Assembly: GCF_027116575.1 (NCBI RefSeq)
Contig: NZ_CP098252.1
Span: forward strand, 1,984,001 to 2,048,000
DNA length: 64,000 nt
Reading direction: 5' to 3'
Origin: Oxalobacter aliiformigenes
GTDB taxonomy: Bacteria; Pseudomonadota; Gammaproteobacteria; Burkholderiales; Burkholderiaceae_D
Position 1 is the first letter of the stretch; each line of letters begins with the position of its first letter. Under the pieces are notes generated by a model. It did no database searches, was not told the DNA's origin, and was given only the letters and a program-made list of their open reading frames with translations. Both the position numbers and the translations under genes were made by a program. Of this stretch, positions 10,083-19,915 are shown piece after piece.

Positions 10083-10322
10083 TCAGGACTGCATATTGGC
10101 TTTGGCATAATCAACGGCCTGCTGAACGGTCGTGATTTTTTCAGCCTGTTCGTCCGGAATTTCAATTTCGAATTCGTCTTCAAGTGCCATGACGAGTTCT
10201 ACAGTATCAAGCGAATCGGCACCCAGATCATCTACGAAAGACGATTCCAGCTTGATTTCATCTTCAGCAACTCCCAATTGCTCAGCAACGATTTTTTTCA
10301 CACGTTGTTCGATATCGGACAT
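10083..10322 (-). CDS. acpP: Acyl carrier protein
   Basis: AcpP carries growing acyl chains on a phosphopantetheine arm. The 79-residue acidic protein starts [18 protein letters not shown] and has the modification site S37 in [19 protein letters not shown]. The ATG at 10322 has GGAG 7 nt upstream; an upstream in-frame extension adding 10 residues is not used. It lies between fabG and fabF, the classical place. Confidence 0.98.
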   Translation of the reverse strand: MSDIEQRVKKIVAEQLGVAEDEIKLESSFVDDLGADSLDTVELVMALEDEFEIEIPDEQAEKITTVQQAVDYAKANMQS

Positions 10323-10475
10323 TTCTTGGCTCCAGTTATTTAAAAAACACAAATTTTCAGAAAAAGTGCGCGCATTTTAGCAGGTTTGCGCAAAAAAATT
10401 CACTGCACAGGTTAAGTTCCGGCTCAAGTGAAAATAATTATAGTCAAAAATCCCGTTACAAACGATCTTTCCCGT

Positions 10476-11231
10476 TCAGTTCATAAACATGCCGCCGTTT
10501 ACATGCAACACGGTTCCTGTAATGTAAGCTGCCTGTGGTGAGGCCAGAAAAGCGGCAGCGGCGGCAATATCTTCAGGACGTCCGAAACGGGCCAGCGGAA
10601 TCTGTTTCAAAAGATTGGCCGTCACCTCATCGCTCAGCGATTTCGTCATATCGGTATCGATAAATCCGGGTGCAATACAGTTCACGGTGATATTGCGACT
10701 GCCGACTTCACGTGCCAGAGCACGGCTCATGCTTTCAACTCCGGCCTTGGATGCGGCATAATTCATCTGGCCTGCATTCCCGATAGAGCCGACAACCGAC
10801 GTAATATTGATAATACGTCCTTCCTTGGCCCTCATCATGCCACGCAAGACTGCTCGCGACAAACGGGCAACTGCGGTCAGATTGACAGCAATAACCTTGT
10901 CCCATTCTTCATCTTTCATACGCATGGCAAGCTGATCCTGGGTAATTCCGGCGTTATTCACGAGAATATGGATGGCGCCAAATTCTTTCTGTATTTCATC
11001 GACGACCTGGCGGGAGCGGTCAGCATCACTGACATCCAGGACAATGCCTTTACCGGCCCCTGAACGGATCATATCAAGATCCCGGGTGATACGCTCAGCA
11101 CCGGAATCCGATGTTGCCGTACCGATTACGGTTGCGCCACGAGTGGCCAGCTCCATTGCGATAGCATGACCGATTCCACGAGACGCCCCTGTTACCAAAG
11201 CGATCTTGCCACTCAGATCCTGTTCATTCAT
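10476..11231 (-). CDS. fabG: 3-oxoacyl-ACP reductase
   Basis: FabG is the NADPH-dependent reductase of the fatty-acid elongation cycle. The 251 residues form a short-chain dehydrogenase. They show the Rossmann motif VTGASRGIGHAIA, NNAG at about 92-95, and catalytic S145, Y158 and K162 (MNYAASKAGVESM). Its start overlaps the fabD stop by 4 nt, indicating translational coupling. A 153-nt gap before acpP may hold an extra acpP promoter. Confidence 0.96.
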   Translation of the reverse strand: MNEQDLSGKIALVTGASRGIGHAIAMELATRGATVIGTATSDSGAERITRDLDMIRSGAGKGIVLDVSDADRSRQVVDEIQKEFGAIHILVNNAGITQDQLAMRMKDEEWDKVIAVNLTAVARLSRAVLRGMMRAKEGRIINITSVVGSIGNAGQMNYAASKAGVESMSRALAREVGSRNITVNCIAPGFIDTDMTKSLSDEVTANLLKQIPLARFGRPEDIAAAAAFLASPQAAYITGTVLHVNGGMFMN

Positions 11232-12160
11232 TTCAACGCCTCCAGTACCTTATCAAGCGAAGCCTGATCGACAATGGCTTCCCCTGTCAATGAATTATTG
11301 ATTCGTTTGCACAAACCGGCCAACACCTTGCCAGGACCGCATTCCACAATATGGGTAATACCCATCCCCGCCATTTTTTCAATGGTTTCAACCCAGCGGA
11401 CAGGGCTTGCCGCCTGACGGACCAGCGCATCCTTGATCGCTTGCGGATCGTTCAGGATAGCCACATCCACATTATTGATCAATGGTATCTGCGGAACCGA
11501 AAAGGTCAGATCAGCCATATATTCAGCAAGACGATCGGATGCAGGTTTTAGCAAAGAAGAATGGAATGGAGCAGAAACAGGCAACATCAATGCACGTTTT
11601 GCTCCCTTCGCCTTGGCCGCTTCACACGCACGGGCCAGTGCCGTTTTGTGGCCAGCAATCACAATCTGCGTGGGTGAATTGAAATTGGCCGGCTCGACCA
11701 CTTCGTCTTGTGCCGCTTCCTGGCAGGCCTGTTTCAAGGCAGTACTGTCAAGACCTATAATAGCGGCCATGCCGCCCACACCGACAGGGACGGCTTCCTG
11801 CATGGCTTGCGCACGGAAGCGGACCAACTTTACCGCATCCTTGAAAGGAATGACGCCGGCAGCGACCAGAGCGGAAAACTCTCCAAGGCTATGACCGGCA
11901 ATAACTTCAGGAACCGTACCGCCTGCCGCAATCCATGCCCGATAAAAAGCAACCGATGATGTCAACATGACCGGTTGGGTATTGGTCGTCAAATCCAGTT
12001 CCTCTTTGGGACCATCGGCTATCAGTTTTCCCAGATCGAAACCAAGCGCTTCAGACGCCTCGGAAACCGTTTCCTGTACAACGGCATTATCAGCGAAGCC
12101 GTTCAACATTCCCACGGCCTGGGACCCCTGTCCCGGAAAAACAAAGGCAAATTTAGGCAT
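11228..12160 (-). CDS. fabD: Malonyl-CoA:ACP transacylase
   Basis: FabD loads malonyl groups onto ACP. From the ATG at 12160 the product is 310 residues starting MPKFAFVFPGQGSQAVGML. The nucleophile is S91 in AGHSLGEFSALVA and the catalytic histidine lies in PVSAPFHSSLLKPAS. A TTG nine codons upstream (12187) would extend the frame but departs from the family N-terminus. It overlaps fabG by 4 nt and follows fabH by 37 nt. Confidence 0.95.
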   Translation of the reverse strand: MPKFAFVFPGQGSQAVGMLNGFADNAVVQETVSEASEALGFDLGKLIADGPKEELDLTTNTQPVMLTSSVAFYRAWIAAGGTVPEVIAGHSLGEFSALVAAGVIPFKDAVKLVRFRAQAMQEAVPVGVGGMAAIIGLDSTALKQACQEAAQDEVVEPANFNSPTQIVIAGHKTALARACEAAKAKGAKRALMLPVSAPFHSSLLKPASDRLAEYMADLTFSVPQIPLINNVDVAILNDPQAIKDALVRQAASPVRWVETIEKMAGMGITHIVECGPGKVLAGLCKRINNSLTGEAIVDQASLDKVLEALK

Positions 12161-12197
12161 AGATCCGTCTCTTCTATCAATCATCAAACAACAAATA

Positions 12198-13184
12198 TCA
12201 CATTCTTATTACTACGGCACCCCACGTCAGACCGCCGCCAATTGCGGCCAGCAAAATGTTCTGGCCAGATTTGATACGTCCATCACGAACACCCGCATCA
12301 ATGGCAAGAGGGATGGACGCAGCCGATGTATTGCCATGCTGGTCAACCGTCACAATAATTTTTTCCGACGGGATATCCAGTTTTTTTGCCGAACTCTGCA
12401 TGATCCTGAGATTGGCCTGATGCGGTACCATCCAGTCGATATCTGTATTTTTCAATCCGGCTTTATCCAATGCTTCCATACCCACTTTGTCGAGCCAGGT
12501 TACAGCCAGCTTGAAAACTGCCTTGCCATCCATATAAACAAAAGCCTTGCCTTCAATGGCACCATTATTCAGATGGCCGGGAAGACTCAGAATATCGCCA
12601 TAATGGCCGTCTGCATGCAAGGCAGTGGACAGAATACCGGGTTCATCCGATGCCGACAGTACGACAGCACCCGCCCCATCGCCGAACAGCACGCAGGTCG
12701 TTCTGTCGTTATAATCAATAATGCGGGAATAGGTTTCCGCGCCGACCACAAGCACTTTCCTGTAGACACCGGCCCGGATGAAACTGTCGGCCACTGACAA
12801 CGCATACAGAAAACCGCTGCATACGGCCTGCACGTCGAACGCGGCGCAATTGCTGGTGATACCCAGTTTTTTCTGTACCATGCACGCCGTACTCGGGAAA
12901 CCGCCAAAAAAATCGGATGTTGATGTCGCCACAATGATCAATTCGATATCATTGGCCTGGCAATTTGCCATTTCCAGAGCTTTTTCGGCTGCTCTGGCTC
13001 CCAGATCGCTTGATACGACACCCTGATCCGCATAATGACGTGCAAGAATACCGCTCCGGGTCCTGATCCATTCATCGGAGGTTTCAACCCCCTTTTCGGC
13101 GAGAATGCCTGCCAGTTCATCATTAGTTATACGTTTTGGGGGCAAGTAACTGCCAGTACCGATTATTTTGCCGTAGATGGTCAT
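12198..13184 (-). CDS. fabH: 3-oxoacyl-ACP synthase III
   Basis: FabH starts fatty-acid synthesis by condensing acetyl-CoA with malonyl-ACP. The 328-residue product has the Cys-His-Asn triad: C122 in [13 protein letters not shown], His in [11 protein letters not shown] and Asn in [13 protein letters not shown]. The C-terminal [13 protein letters not shown] is typical. Its ATG overlaps the plsX stop by 4 nt. Confidence 0.97.
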   Translation of the reverse strand: MTIYGKIIGTGSYLPPKRITNDELAGILAEKGVETSDEWIRTRSGILARHYADQGVVSSDLGARAAEKALEMANCQANDIELIIVATSTSDFFGGFPSTACMVQKKLGITSNCAAFDVQAVCSGFLYALSVADSFIRAGVYRKVLVVGAETYSRIIDYNDRTTCVLFGDGAGAVVLSASDEPGILSTALHADGHYGDILSLPGHLNNGAIEGKAFVYMDGKAVFKLAVTWLDKVGMEALDKAGLKNTDIDWMVPHQANLRIMQSSAKKLDIPSEKIIVTVDQHGNTSAASIPLAIDAGVRDGRIKSGQNILLAAIGGGLTWGAVVIRM

Positions 13185-14335
13185 ACTGTTTCTTGTTCCT
13201 GTATCCCGTTTGCTTTTCTGATTTTTTCTGCTGCCTGATGATCTTTTGTTTTTTGAAGCAACTCTGCCATAGTAGTCGATATCCTCAACAGGACCGCACG
13301 CCTGACAGCCTCATGCGCACGCTTGATCGCGCACTCATAGGCATAGGCATCCGCACCGCCATGACTCTTGAATACCAGCCCGCGCAACCCAAGCATGCAT
13401 GCGCCATTGAACCGCGACGGATTCAGACGCTGACGAATGGTCTTGAGTGCCTTGCCAGCCAAAAGCGCTCCCAGTCCACTCAACAGGCTGCTCTTGAATT
13501 CCGAAACGAGGACATTACGGAAAAAACGCCCAAGTCCTTCAATCGCCTTGAGTGTGACATTACCGGTAAAACCGTCGCAGACGACGACATCACACGTGCC
13601 TTCGAAAATATCGTTGCCCTCGACGTTCCCACAAAAATTAAGTGTACCATTGTCATGTTCGGCATGGAGCAATTCACCGGCTTTTTTCACCACATCATTG
13701 CCCTTGATGGACTCCGTTCCGACGTTCAGCAATCCGATTCTCGGACGGGAATTTCCTTCGATATTGGCAAACAGGGCCGATCCCATCAAAGCAAACTGAT
13801 GCAGATGTTCCGCCTCACAATCGACGTTGGCTCCAAGATCAAGAACGTAAGTCGGCCCGTTTTTCTGATTGGGCAAAATGGCGCAAATCGCCGGACGATC
13901 CACTCCGGGCATCGTTTTCAGGAGATAGCGGGAAATCGCCATCAAGGCACCGGTATTGCCGGCCGAAACACATACATCCGCCTCACCGTCTTTCACCAGC
14001 TGAATGGCGACTCTCATGGATGAATCTTTTTTCCGGCGCATGGCTATTTCGATCGGATCATCCATGCGAACGACTTCTGACGCATGCTTTACCAGGATAC
14101 GCGGGTGATTTTCAACCCTGTTTTTTTTCAGCTCAGCTTCAATCAGATCCTTCTGACCGACCAGAACAAGTTGTACAGCCGGTTCCTGTCCAAGAAAAGA
14201 AAGAGAAGCGGGAATCGTAACACTCAACCCGTGATCTCCCCCCATGCAATCAATTGAAATTCTTACAGTTTTTGTTTCGTTCTCAAGCACGCTCAAACCG
14301 GATTTTTTGTCCGCCTCCCTACGATACCCAGTCAC
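13181..14335 (-). CDS. plsX: Phosphate acyltransferase PlsX
   Basis: PlsX makes acyl-phosphate from acyl-ACP, the acyl donor for PlsY in phospholipid synthesis. The product (384 residues at most) has [20 protein letters not shown] near the N-terminus. Further family stretches are [34 protein letters not shown] and [16 protein letters not shown]. The start is uncertain. The listed GTG at 14335 has no ribosome site; TTG 14296 and GTG 14290 would give an N-terminus nearer the usual length. It overlaps fabH by 4 nt. A terminator-like hairpin lies just upstream. Confidence 0.94.
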   Translation of the reverse strand: MTGYRREADKKSGLSVLENETKTVRISIDCMGGDHGLSVTIPASLSFLGQEPAVQLVLVGQKDLIEAELKKNRVENHPRILVKHASEVVRMDDPIEIAMRRKKDSSMRVAIQLVKDGEADVCVSAGNTGALMAISRYLLKTMPGVDRPAICAILPNQKNGPTYVLDLGANVDCEAEHLHQFALMGSALFANIEGNSRPRIGLLNVGTESIKGNDVVKKAGELLHAEHDNGTLNFCGNVEGNDIFEGTCDVVVCDGFTGNVTLKAIEGLGRFFRNVLVSEFKSSLLSGLGALLAGKALKTIRQRLNPSRFNGACMLGLRGLVFKSHGGADAYAYECAIKRAHEAVRRAVLLRISTTMAELLQKTKDHQAAEKIRKANGIQEQETV

Positions 14336-14349
14336 GCAAAAAAAATAGC

Positions 14350-14385
14350 AATAAAAAAGGCGCCAGGTACAAAACCTATTGCGCC
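14350..14385 (-). terminator. Terminator-like hairpin between rpmF and plsX
   Basis: On the minus strand GGCGCAATAGGT, a short loop, then ACCTGGCGCC is followed by TTTTTTATTG. The stem (14359-14385) contains a small internal mismatch. It lies only 15-70 nt before the possible plsX starts. It must be leaky, or plsX has a promoter overlapping it. Confidence 0.7.
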
Positions 14386-14411
14386 ATTGATTTCATCAGC
14401 ATTCTGGATGC

Positions 14412-14594
14412 TTACTGATCGTTTTTGGTATTCAGCACTTTCTTGCCACGATAAAAACCGCTCGGGCTGATATGATGGCGACGGTGTTTTTCACCGGAAG
14501 TCGGCTCGACAGACAGCTGGACTGCTTCCAGCCCGTCATGCGAACGGTGCATGCCGCGTTTCGAAGGCGATTTTTTATTTTGTTGGACTGCCAT
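14412..14594 (-). CDS. rpmF: 50S ribosomal protein L32
   Basis: L32 is a small protein of the large ribosomal subunit. The 60 residues start [20 protein letters not shown] and continue with the [17 protein letters not shown] stretch typical of proteobacterial L32. The zinc-ribbon cysteines of some L32 forms are absent, as in other proteobacterial forms. It sits between yceD and plsX, the conserved order. Confidence 0.97.
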   Translation of the reverse strand: MAVQQNKKSPSKRGMHRSHDGLEAVQLSVEPTSGEKHRRHHISPSGFYRGKKVLNTKNDQ

Positions 14595-14664
14595 AATTAC
14601 TCCTGAATCAAAATTTCGGAAATTCTAACACATCCATTCCGTTATATTGCTACAAAATGGAACG

Positions 14665-15183
14665 TCATTCATTTTTTTGACCGTCAACCTTTTTTGCCAG
14701 CTCTTTCAGAGCGGCAAAAGGCGACTCCCGTTTTTCTTTCCACCCGTCCATCGATGAATCCGGACAAATCCCATGCCTGGCCGACAGCGGCAACGCCAGA
14801 AGCGCTTCATCTTCCACCAGATCCATCACTTCGACCTTCCCGTCCGAAACGATGACTTCGACAGCTTCTTCATCTTCAAGCGATTCTTCTATCTCGTCCG
14901 CTTCTTCTTCCGTTTTCGCGACCATGACAGTCGTTGTGGAATCCAGCTCGTAAACCAGTGAATCCAGACACCGCTGGCAAACCAGATTGACACTTCCGGC
15001 CACCTTTAACAAAAGACACGGCCTTTGATGATTGTCCAGAGATCCCGATACCTTCCATATCAGCTCTCCGGACCGATCCGCACAAACAGAAGCCAGTCTT
15101 TCCAGTTCCGATACCGGCGTATGTCCACCAATGCTTTCACTGTTTTTGCAAAACCCGAATGGATCAATCAGATAAGAATTCAT
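14665..15183 (-). CDS. yceD: DUF177 (YceD) rRNA-maturation protein
   Basis: The YceD/DUF177 family is linked to 23S rRNA maturation and is nearly always encoded before rpmF. The 172-residue product has the CxxC-containing LVCQRCLDSLVYELD. An acidic middle follows (EEEADEIEESLEDEEAVEV) and then VDLVEDEALLALPLSARH. The C-terminal part reads SPFAALKELAKK, close to the family ending. It is divergent from maf with about 100 nt between the starts. Confidence 0.9.
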   Translation of the reverse strand: MNSYLIDPFGFCKNSESIGGHTPVSELERLASVCADRSGELIWKVSGSLDNHQRPCLLLKVAGSVNLVCQRCLDSLVYELDSTTTVMVAKTEEEADEIEESLEDEEAVEVIVSDGKVEVMDLVEDEALLALPLSARHGICPDSSMDGWKEKRESPFAALKELAKKVDGQKNE

Positions 15184-15282
15184 AGCTCGGCATGAGCGTA
15201 AAATTCATAATTTTAGCAACAATATTCCTTATACGTCAAAGCTTTAGTACACTATTTGTATTTTAGATACTTCAAAATCCAT

Positions 15283-15906
15283 ATGTTTTCCGACACTTCC
15301 GTCCCGATTGTTCTCGCTTCTTCATCACAATACCGCAAGGAATTGCTTGCCCGGCTTGGTCTGCCTTTCATCACGTGCAGTCCGGATATCGATGAATCCC
15401 CCCTGCCTGACGAAACACCTGGCGAAACAGGTTTGAGACTGGCTTGCCTGAAAGCCGTTACAGTCGGGAAACAATTTCCCGATGCAATCGTCATCGGTTC
15501 TGACCAGGTGGCCGAATGTGAGGGAGAGCAAATCGGAAAACCCGGCTCGTTCGGAAAAGCCCTGGAACAACTGAAAAAAATGCGCGGGAAAAAAGTGATT
15601 TTCCATACCGCTCTTTGTGTCCGGAACGGACATGACAGAAATCCGGATGATACGATACAAAAAGATATTGTGAAAACAACGGTCGTTTTTCGTGATCTGC
15701 CAGATGACGAACTTTCAGCATATCTGAAGATCGAGGAACCATACGACTGTGCAGGCAGCGCGAAAAACGAAGCGCTTGGCATTGTTTTACTTGAAAAAAT
15801 CGAAAGCGACGATCCCACGGCATTGACCGGATTGCCTCTGATCACCCTGACAACCATGTTGCGCCGTTGCGGCATCAATTTTTTTCCGGCAAACAAACAT
15901 GAATAA
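15283..15906 (+). CDS. yceF: Maf-family 7-methyl-GTP pyrophosphatase (YceF type)
   Basis: Maf proteins hydrolyse non-canonical nucleotides; the YceF branch prefers 7-methyl-GTP. From the ATG at 15283 the 207 residues begin MFSDTSVPIVLASSSQYRKE. They contain DIDESPLPDETPGE and VIGSDQVAECEGEQIGKPGS. The end, EEPYDCAGSAKNEALGI and DPTALTGLPLITLTTMLRR, closely follows E. coli YceF rather than YhdE. An upstream TTG (15256) is possible but not needed. No strong ribosome site is visible. It overlaps the next gene by 8 nt. Confidence 0.9.
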   Translation: MFSDTSVPIVLASSSQYRKELLARLGLPFITCSPDIDESPLPDETPGETGLRLACLKAVTVGKQFPDAIVIGSDQVAECEGEQIGKPGSFGKALEQLKKMRGKKVIFHTALCVRNGHDRNPDDTIQKDIVKTTVVFRDLPDDELSAYLKIEEPYDCAGSAKNEALGIVLLEKIESDDPTALTGLPLITLTTMLRRCGINFFPANKHE

Positions 15907-16651
15907 AGGCACCCTTTACCTGATTCCGAACACACTCGGAGGATCCTCCGACACAACACCGTTATCCTGTATCATTCCGGAATCATCGGGGCAAATAACG
16001 GCTTCGCTGGATTATTTCATCGCTGAAAATGCAAAATCCGCACGCGCCCATCTGAAAAGAATATCGGAAATCCATCCTTTGAAGAAACCGCTTCAGCAAA
16101 TAAGAATGGCCGAACTGAACGTCAGAACAGATAAAGCCGCTTTTCCTGAATTGTTGGCCCCTCTTCTGGAAGGACAAGATGCAGGCCTGATCTCGGAAGC
16201 AGGCGTACCCGCTGTCGCCGATCCAGGAGCCGGTCTTGTCAGACTGGCTCATGAAAAAGGCATTGCGGTCAAGCCACTTGTCGGCCCTTCCTCATTACTG
16301 CTTGCCTTGATGGCCAGTGGACTGAACGGGCAAAGTTTCGCCTTTAACGGTTATCTGCCAACCGACAGTGAACAGCGCCAGCGGCGGATACGTTCACTGG
16401 AAGAGCGGTCACGGCATGAAAAACAGACTCAGATATTCATTGAAACTCCCTATCGGAACGAGGCGCTTTTAAAAGCATTCTGCACGGCGTGTCGCCCCGG
16501 AACCCTGCTCTGTATCGCAACCGACCTGACCCTGGCAGGCGAATCAGTACGGACGTTACCGGTCTCGTCATGGAAGAAACGGCTTGAAAAGGGACAAATA
16601 CCGGATTTTCAGAGAAAACCCTCTGTTTTTCTGTTTCTGGCAGATAAATGA
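15899..16651 (+). CDS. SAM-dependent methyltransferase of the tetrapyrrole methylase (RsmI-like) family
   Basis: The 250-residue product has the TP-methylase fold: GTLYLIPNTLGG at the start, DAGLISEAGVPAVADPGAGL (SAM-binding loop) and VGPSSLLLALMASGLNG. These resemble RsmI, the 2'-O-methylase of C1402 in 16S rRNA. However, the RsmI-typical N-terminus is altered and the protein is shorter than classical RsmI (about 285). A second RsmI-like gene paired with maf is common in betaproteobacteria, so the substrate is left open. Its ATG lies inside the end of maf, so the two are translationally coupled. It converges on rlmJ. Confidence 0.82.
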   Translation: MNKGTLYLIPNTLGGSSDTTPLSCIIPESSGQITASLDYFIAENAKSARAHLKRISEIHPLKKPLQQIRMAELNVRTDKAAFPELLAPLLEGQDAGLISEAGVPAVADPGAGLVRLAHEKGIAVKPLVGPSSLLLALMASGLNGQSFAFNGYLPTDSEQRQRRIRSLEERSRHEKQTQIFIETPYRNEALLKAFCTACRPGTLLCIATDLTLAGESVRTLPVSSWKKRLEKGQIPDFQRKPSVFLFLADK

Positions 16652-16706
16652 ACGGACCGCATGTTTTTTGAATTCATCCGGACGACTCCGTCAGAATTCA
16701 CGATTG

Positions 16707-17600
16707 TCACGAGTTATTCTCTCCGGTTTCAACAGTGAAACACGCTCCCTGATCCTTGTGCAGCAAAGTGACAAGATATGGCAATGTCTCCCTCAGGGTC
16801 TCCGCCAGTTTCCAGGGCGGATTGACCACAAACATGCCACTTGAGACGAAACCCGAACCATCCGGCACCGGAGCCCCTGTACTCAATGTGACATTCAGCC
16901 ATTCCTGTGATATCGCACGCTTGAGCCTGCCGGCAAACCGTTGTGATTCCATCCTCTGAAGCAGCGGATACCATATCAGGTAAGTGCCCGTTGAAAAACG
17001 TTTCAGTGCATCTTTCAGCGCATCGGTTACCTTCTGATAGTCCGATTTGTCTTCATAAGGAGGATCCATCAGAATCACCGCCCTTCTCGAAGGAGGTGGC
17101 AACAACGATTTCAATGCGGAAAATCCGTCTTTTTTTTCAACAATCGTTCTTTTTCCACGAACCGGCAATGAATATCCTCCAGCCTGTTTTTTTCTGGCCA
17201 GCTGCAAAATATTCCTCTCCAGTATCTGTATTTCTGACGGATGCAATTCAAACAGACGCAACTTGTCATGATGGCGCAAAATGATATCGGCAATACAAGG
17301 CGACCCGGGATAAACATTCAGCGCCCCGTCCGGATTCATCGACCGGATCAGTCGCAGATAATCCTCAACGGGTTTCGGAGCGGCTTTTTCTTTCCACAAT
17401 TTGCCGATCCCGGACTGAAACTCGGCATGTTTTTTCGCTTCATGCCCCCGCAAGGAATATATTCCGCCACCTGCATGGGTATCGATATAAAAAAAAGGGG
17501 TTTCTTTCTGACAGGTATAAAGCAAAACCTGTATCAGCACGACGTGTTTCAAAACATCGGCATGATTGCCGGCATGAAAAGCGTGTCGATAACTGAACAT
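16707..17600 (-). CDS. rlmJ: 23S rRNA (adenine2030-N6)-methyltransferase
   Basis: RlmJ methylates N6 of A2030 in 23S rRNA. The 297-residue product starts MFSYRHAFHAGNHADVLKHV, the family signature. It has the catalytic DPPY motif in VILMDPPYEDKSDYQKV and the C-terminal SGMFVVNPPWKLAETL. Length is slightly above the E. coli protein (280). It lies 68 nt downstream of the LysR gene on the same strand and may be read from it. Confidence 0.95.
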   Translation of the reverse strand: MFSYRHAFHAGNHADVLKHVVLIQVLLYTCQKETPFFYIDTHAGGGIYSLRGHEAKKHAEFQSGIGKLWKEKAAPKPVEDYLRLIRSMNPDGALNVYPGSPCIADIILRHHDKLRLFELHPSEIQILERNILQLARKKQAGGYSLPVRGKRTIVEKKDGFSALKSLLPPPSRRAVILMDPPYEDKSDYQKVTDALKDALKRFSTGTYLIWYPLLQRMESQRFAGRLKRAISQEWLNVTLSTGAPVPDGSGFVSSGMFVVNPPWKLAETLRETLPYLVTLLHKDQGACFTVETGENNS

Positions 17601-17668
17601 AAAAGCCCTTGTTTGAACAGATTGAAAAAACGGTATTGTAACGTTCTTTCATTTCGACGAACCTGTTT

Positions 17669-18544
17669 CTAAAACAGTTCCAGAAAAAGTTTGGCCGCTC
17701 TGGACAGACGCTTTTCTTTTTTCCAGATAATGGCCGAGGCTGACTGAAGCAGACACCCGGCAATCGACATCTTGTGAAAATCTTCCGAAGGTCGTACCGA
17801 CAGGGTTGACTCCGGCAATATGGCGATGCCGAGTTCTTTCTCGACAAGTGCCAGAATGGCCGAAATATTGTCACTCTCACAAACAATATCGACGGAAATA
17901 CCCTTGGCTTTCATTTCATCGACAACCATATCATGACAATAGATACCGGCCTGGCGATGCATCAATATCAATGGAACATCGGAAAGTTCCTCCAGAACCA
18001 GACTGCTTTTATCCTGCCATTTCGGATCGTCTTTACGGGTAACGACAACCCACGACTCCGTCAGCAACGGCTTCATTTCGTAAGAGCCTGCCGGAACAGG
18101 CAACCTGACAATACCAAACTCAATAAGATCGGACTCCAGAAGTTCGAGTATCCTGAAAGTATTTCCTTCCCGCCATTGGAAACGGACATGAGGATAATCT
18201 TCATGGAAACGCCTGATTTTTTCCGGCATATACAAATTTCCGATCGCCGGCGGACTGCCGATCGCCAATACTCCGTTAACACCGAATTCAATATCCTTTA
18301 CTTCATCTGCTGCCGCATGCAACATTCCCAATATCTGTTCGGCCCGTTGATAAAAAATATGTCCGGCCCGGGTCAGAGACAGACTTCGTGTATTCCGGTC
18401 AATCAGCCTGACCCCCAGTTCTTCTTCAAGCAGCTTCAGCTGATAACTCAACGGTGGCTGCGCAATGTGCAATCTTTGTGCCGCCCGACTGATCTGCCCT
18501 TCTTCCGCAATAGCACAAAAATACCTGAGCTGACGAATGTCCAT
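17669..18544 (-). CDS. LysR-family transcriptional regulator
   Basis: The 291 residues have the LysR N-terminal helix-turn-helix (MDIRQLRYFCAIAEEGQIS, then AAQRLHIAQPPLSYQLKLLE). The linker helix and an effector-binding domain at about 90-291 follow. The gene is divergent from the panE-like reductase with 137 nt between the starts. LysR proteins often regulate such neighbours, so it probably controls it; the effector is not known. The AT-rich gap has no perfect T-N11-A palindrome that I could assign with confidence. Confidence 0.9.
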   Translation of the reverse strand: MDIRQLRYFCAIAEEGQISRAAQRLHIAQPPLSYQLKLLEEELGVRLIDRNTRSLSLTRAGHIFYQRAEQILGMLHAAADEVKDIEFGVNGVLAIGSPPAIGNLYMPEKIRRFHEDYPHVRFQWREGNTFRILELLESDLIEFGIVRLPVPAGSYEMKPLLTESWVVVTRKDDPKWQDKSSLVLEELSDVPLILMHRQAGIYCHDMVVDEMKAKGISVDIVCESDNISAILALVEKELGIAILPESTLSVRPSEDFHKMSIAGCLLQSASAIIWKKEKRLSRAAKLFLELF

Positions 18545-18681
18545 TTACTTCACCATATATATTCAAATTGTATTTATTCCAAACAAATAAAGTATTTTTT
18601 ATATAAATATTGACTGTGTATACTGTCATTAACACTTTTCTTTTTCAATATTTTCGGCAGGAAATACAAGGAGATGGAGTC

Positions 18682-19656
18682 ATGAAAATCTGTATATTCG
18701 GTGCAGGTGCAATTGGTGGTTATCTGGCTGTTGAACTGGCTCTGGCAGGAAACGATGTCTGCGTCATCGCACGTGGCGCCCATCTGGATGCCATCCGGAA
18801 AAACGGATTGACACTTCTGATCAACGGCCAGGAAAAAAACGCTAGAATTCCCGCAAGCGACAACCCGGCCGATTTCGGCCCGCAGGATTACGTCATTTGC
18901 GCCTTGAAAGCACACCAGTCATATGAATCAGCCGCTCAATTCGCCCCGCTTCTCGGACCGGATACCGCAATGGTGACAGCAATGAACGGGATTCCCTGGT
19001 GGTACTTTTACAAAGAAGGCGGCAAATTCGAAGGACGGCATCTTGAATCCGTCGATGCCGGTGCCAGACAATGGAATCTGATCGGACCTGAACGTGCGAT
19101 CGGTTGCGTCGTTGATCCGGCCTGTGAAGTCATTGCACCGGGCATTATTGAACACCATGAATTCAACCGTTTCATTCTCGGTGAACCGGACGGAAGCGAA
19201 TCGGACCGCGTCAAGACATTATCGGAAATCATGAAAGCCGCCCATTTCGATGCCCCGATCCGTAATGCCATCCGCTGGAACGTCTGGCTCAAACTGTGGG
19301 GAAACGTCTGTTTCAATCCAATCAGCGCATTGACTCATGCCACACTGGACCAGATCACCTCCGGCGCCTTGCGCGAAATCTGCAAAAAGGCAATTTACGA
19401 AACCAAAGCGGTAACAGAAGCACTGAATGTTTTCATTCCGGAGGAAATGATAGAAAGACGGCTAAATGTCGCGGGCAAGGCAATCGGTCACAAAATGTCG
19501 ATGCTGCAGGATCTTGAAAGACATCGTTCCATGGAAATTGACGCACTCGTCACAGCAGTACAGGAATTGGGACGTTTGACTGATGTACCGACACCAACCG
19601 TCGATATTCTCCTGGCACTCGTTCAGGAAAGAGGCAGACAGGCCGGTCTTTACTGA
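18682..19656 (+). CDS. 2-dehydropantoate 2-reductase family (PanE/ApbA)
   Basis: PanE reduces ketopantoate to pantoate with NADPH; the family also holds reductases for other keto acids. From the ATG at 18682 (preceded by AAGGAGATGGAG) the product has 324 residues. It starts MKICIFGAGAIGGYLAVELA with the GxGxxG dinucleotide motif. CALKAHQSYE, TAMNGIPWWYFYKEGG and NAIRWNVWLKLWGNVCFNP (the region with the catalytic lysine) follow. The divergent LysR gene suggests inducible catabolic use, so true pantothenate synthesis is not certain and no symbol is given. Confidence 0.85.
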   Translation: MKICIFGAGAIGGYLAVELALAGNDVCVIARGAHLDAIRKNGLTLLINGQEKNARIPASDNPADFGPQDYVICALKAHQSYESAAQFAPLLGPDTAMVTAMNGIPWWYFYKEGGKFEGRHLESVDAGARQWNLIGPERAIGCVVDPACEVIAPGIIEHHEFNRFILGEPDGSESDRVKTLSEIMKAAHFDAPIRNAIRWNVWLKLWGNVCFNPISALTHATLDQITSGALREICKKAIYETKAVTEALNVFIPEEMIERRLNVAGKAIGHKMSMLQDLERHRSMEIDALVTAVQELGRLTDVPTPTVDILLALVQERGRQAGLY

Positions 19657-19671
19657 TACCATCAATCGTAC

Positions 19672-19711
19672 AGGAATCTTCCGGATGAAAGCGGAACGGA
19701 AGATTCCTTTC
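19672..19711 (+). terminator. Terminator after the panE-like gene
   Basis: AGGAATCTTCCG (19672-19683) pairs perfectly with CGGAAGATTCCT (19697-19708) around a 13-base loop, followed by a short T stretch. It lies 16 nt after the reductase stop. Confidence 0.75.
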
Positions 19712-19915
19712 ACATTTACAAGGCATTGACCTGAATCGATACCGTTTCATCTCGTGCCAGATTCGTTTCTTTTTGATTTATTTGAACTTATTTGCGCTTA
19801 AGCAGACAAAAAAATCCGGAAATCGCATTATCAGCGCTTGCGATTGAAGCCGGATGCCTATTATCATACGTATGTGCGCCAAGACGCATATCCATTCTTT
19901 GAACGAGGCTACATC

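Noticed and set aside
13136..14023. 295-codon plus-strand open frame opposite plsX
   Set aside because: It is antisense to a well-supported gene, with no ribosome site and no recognisable domain.
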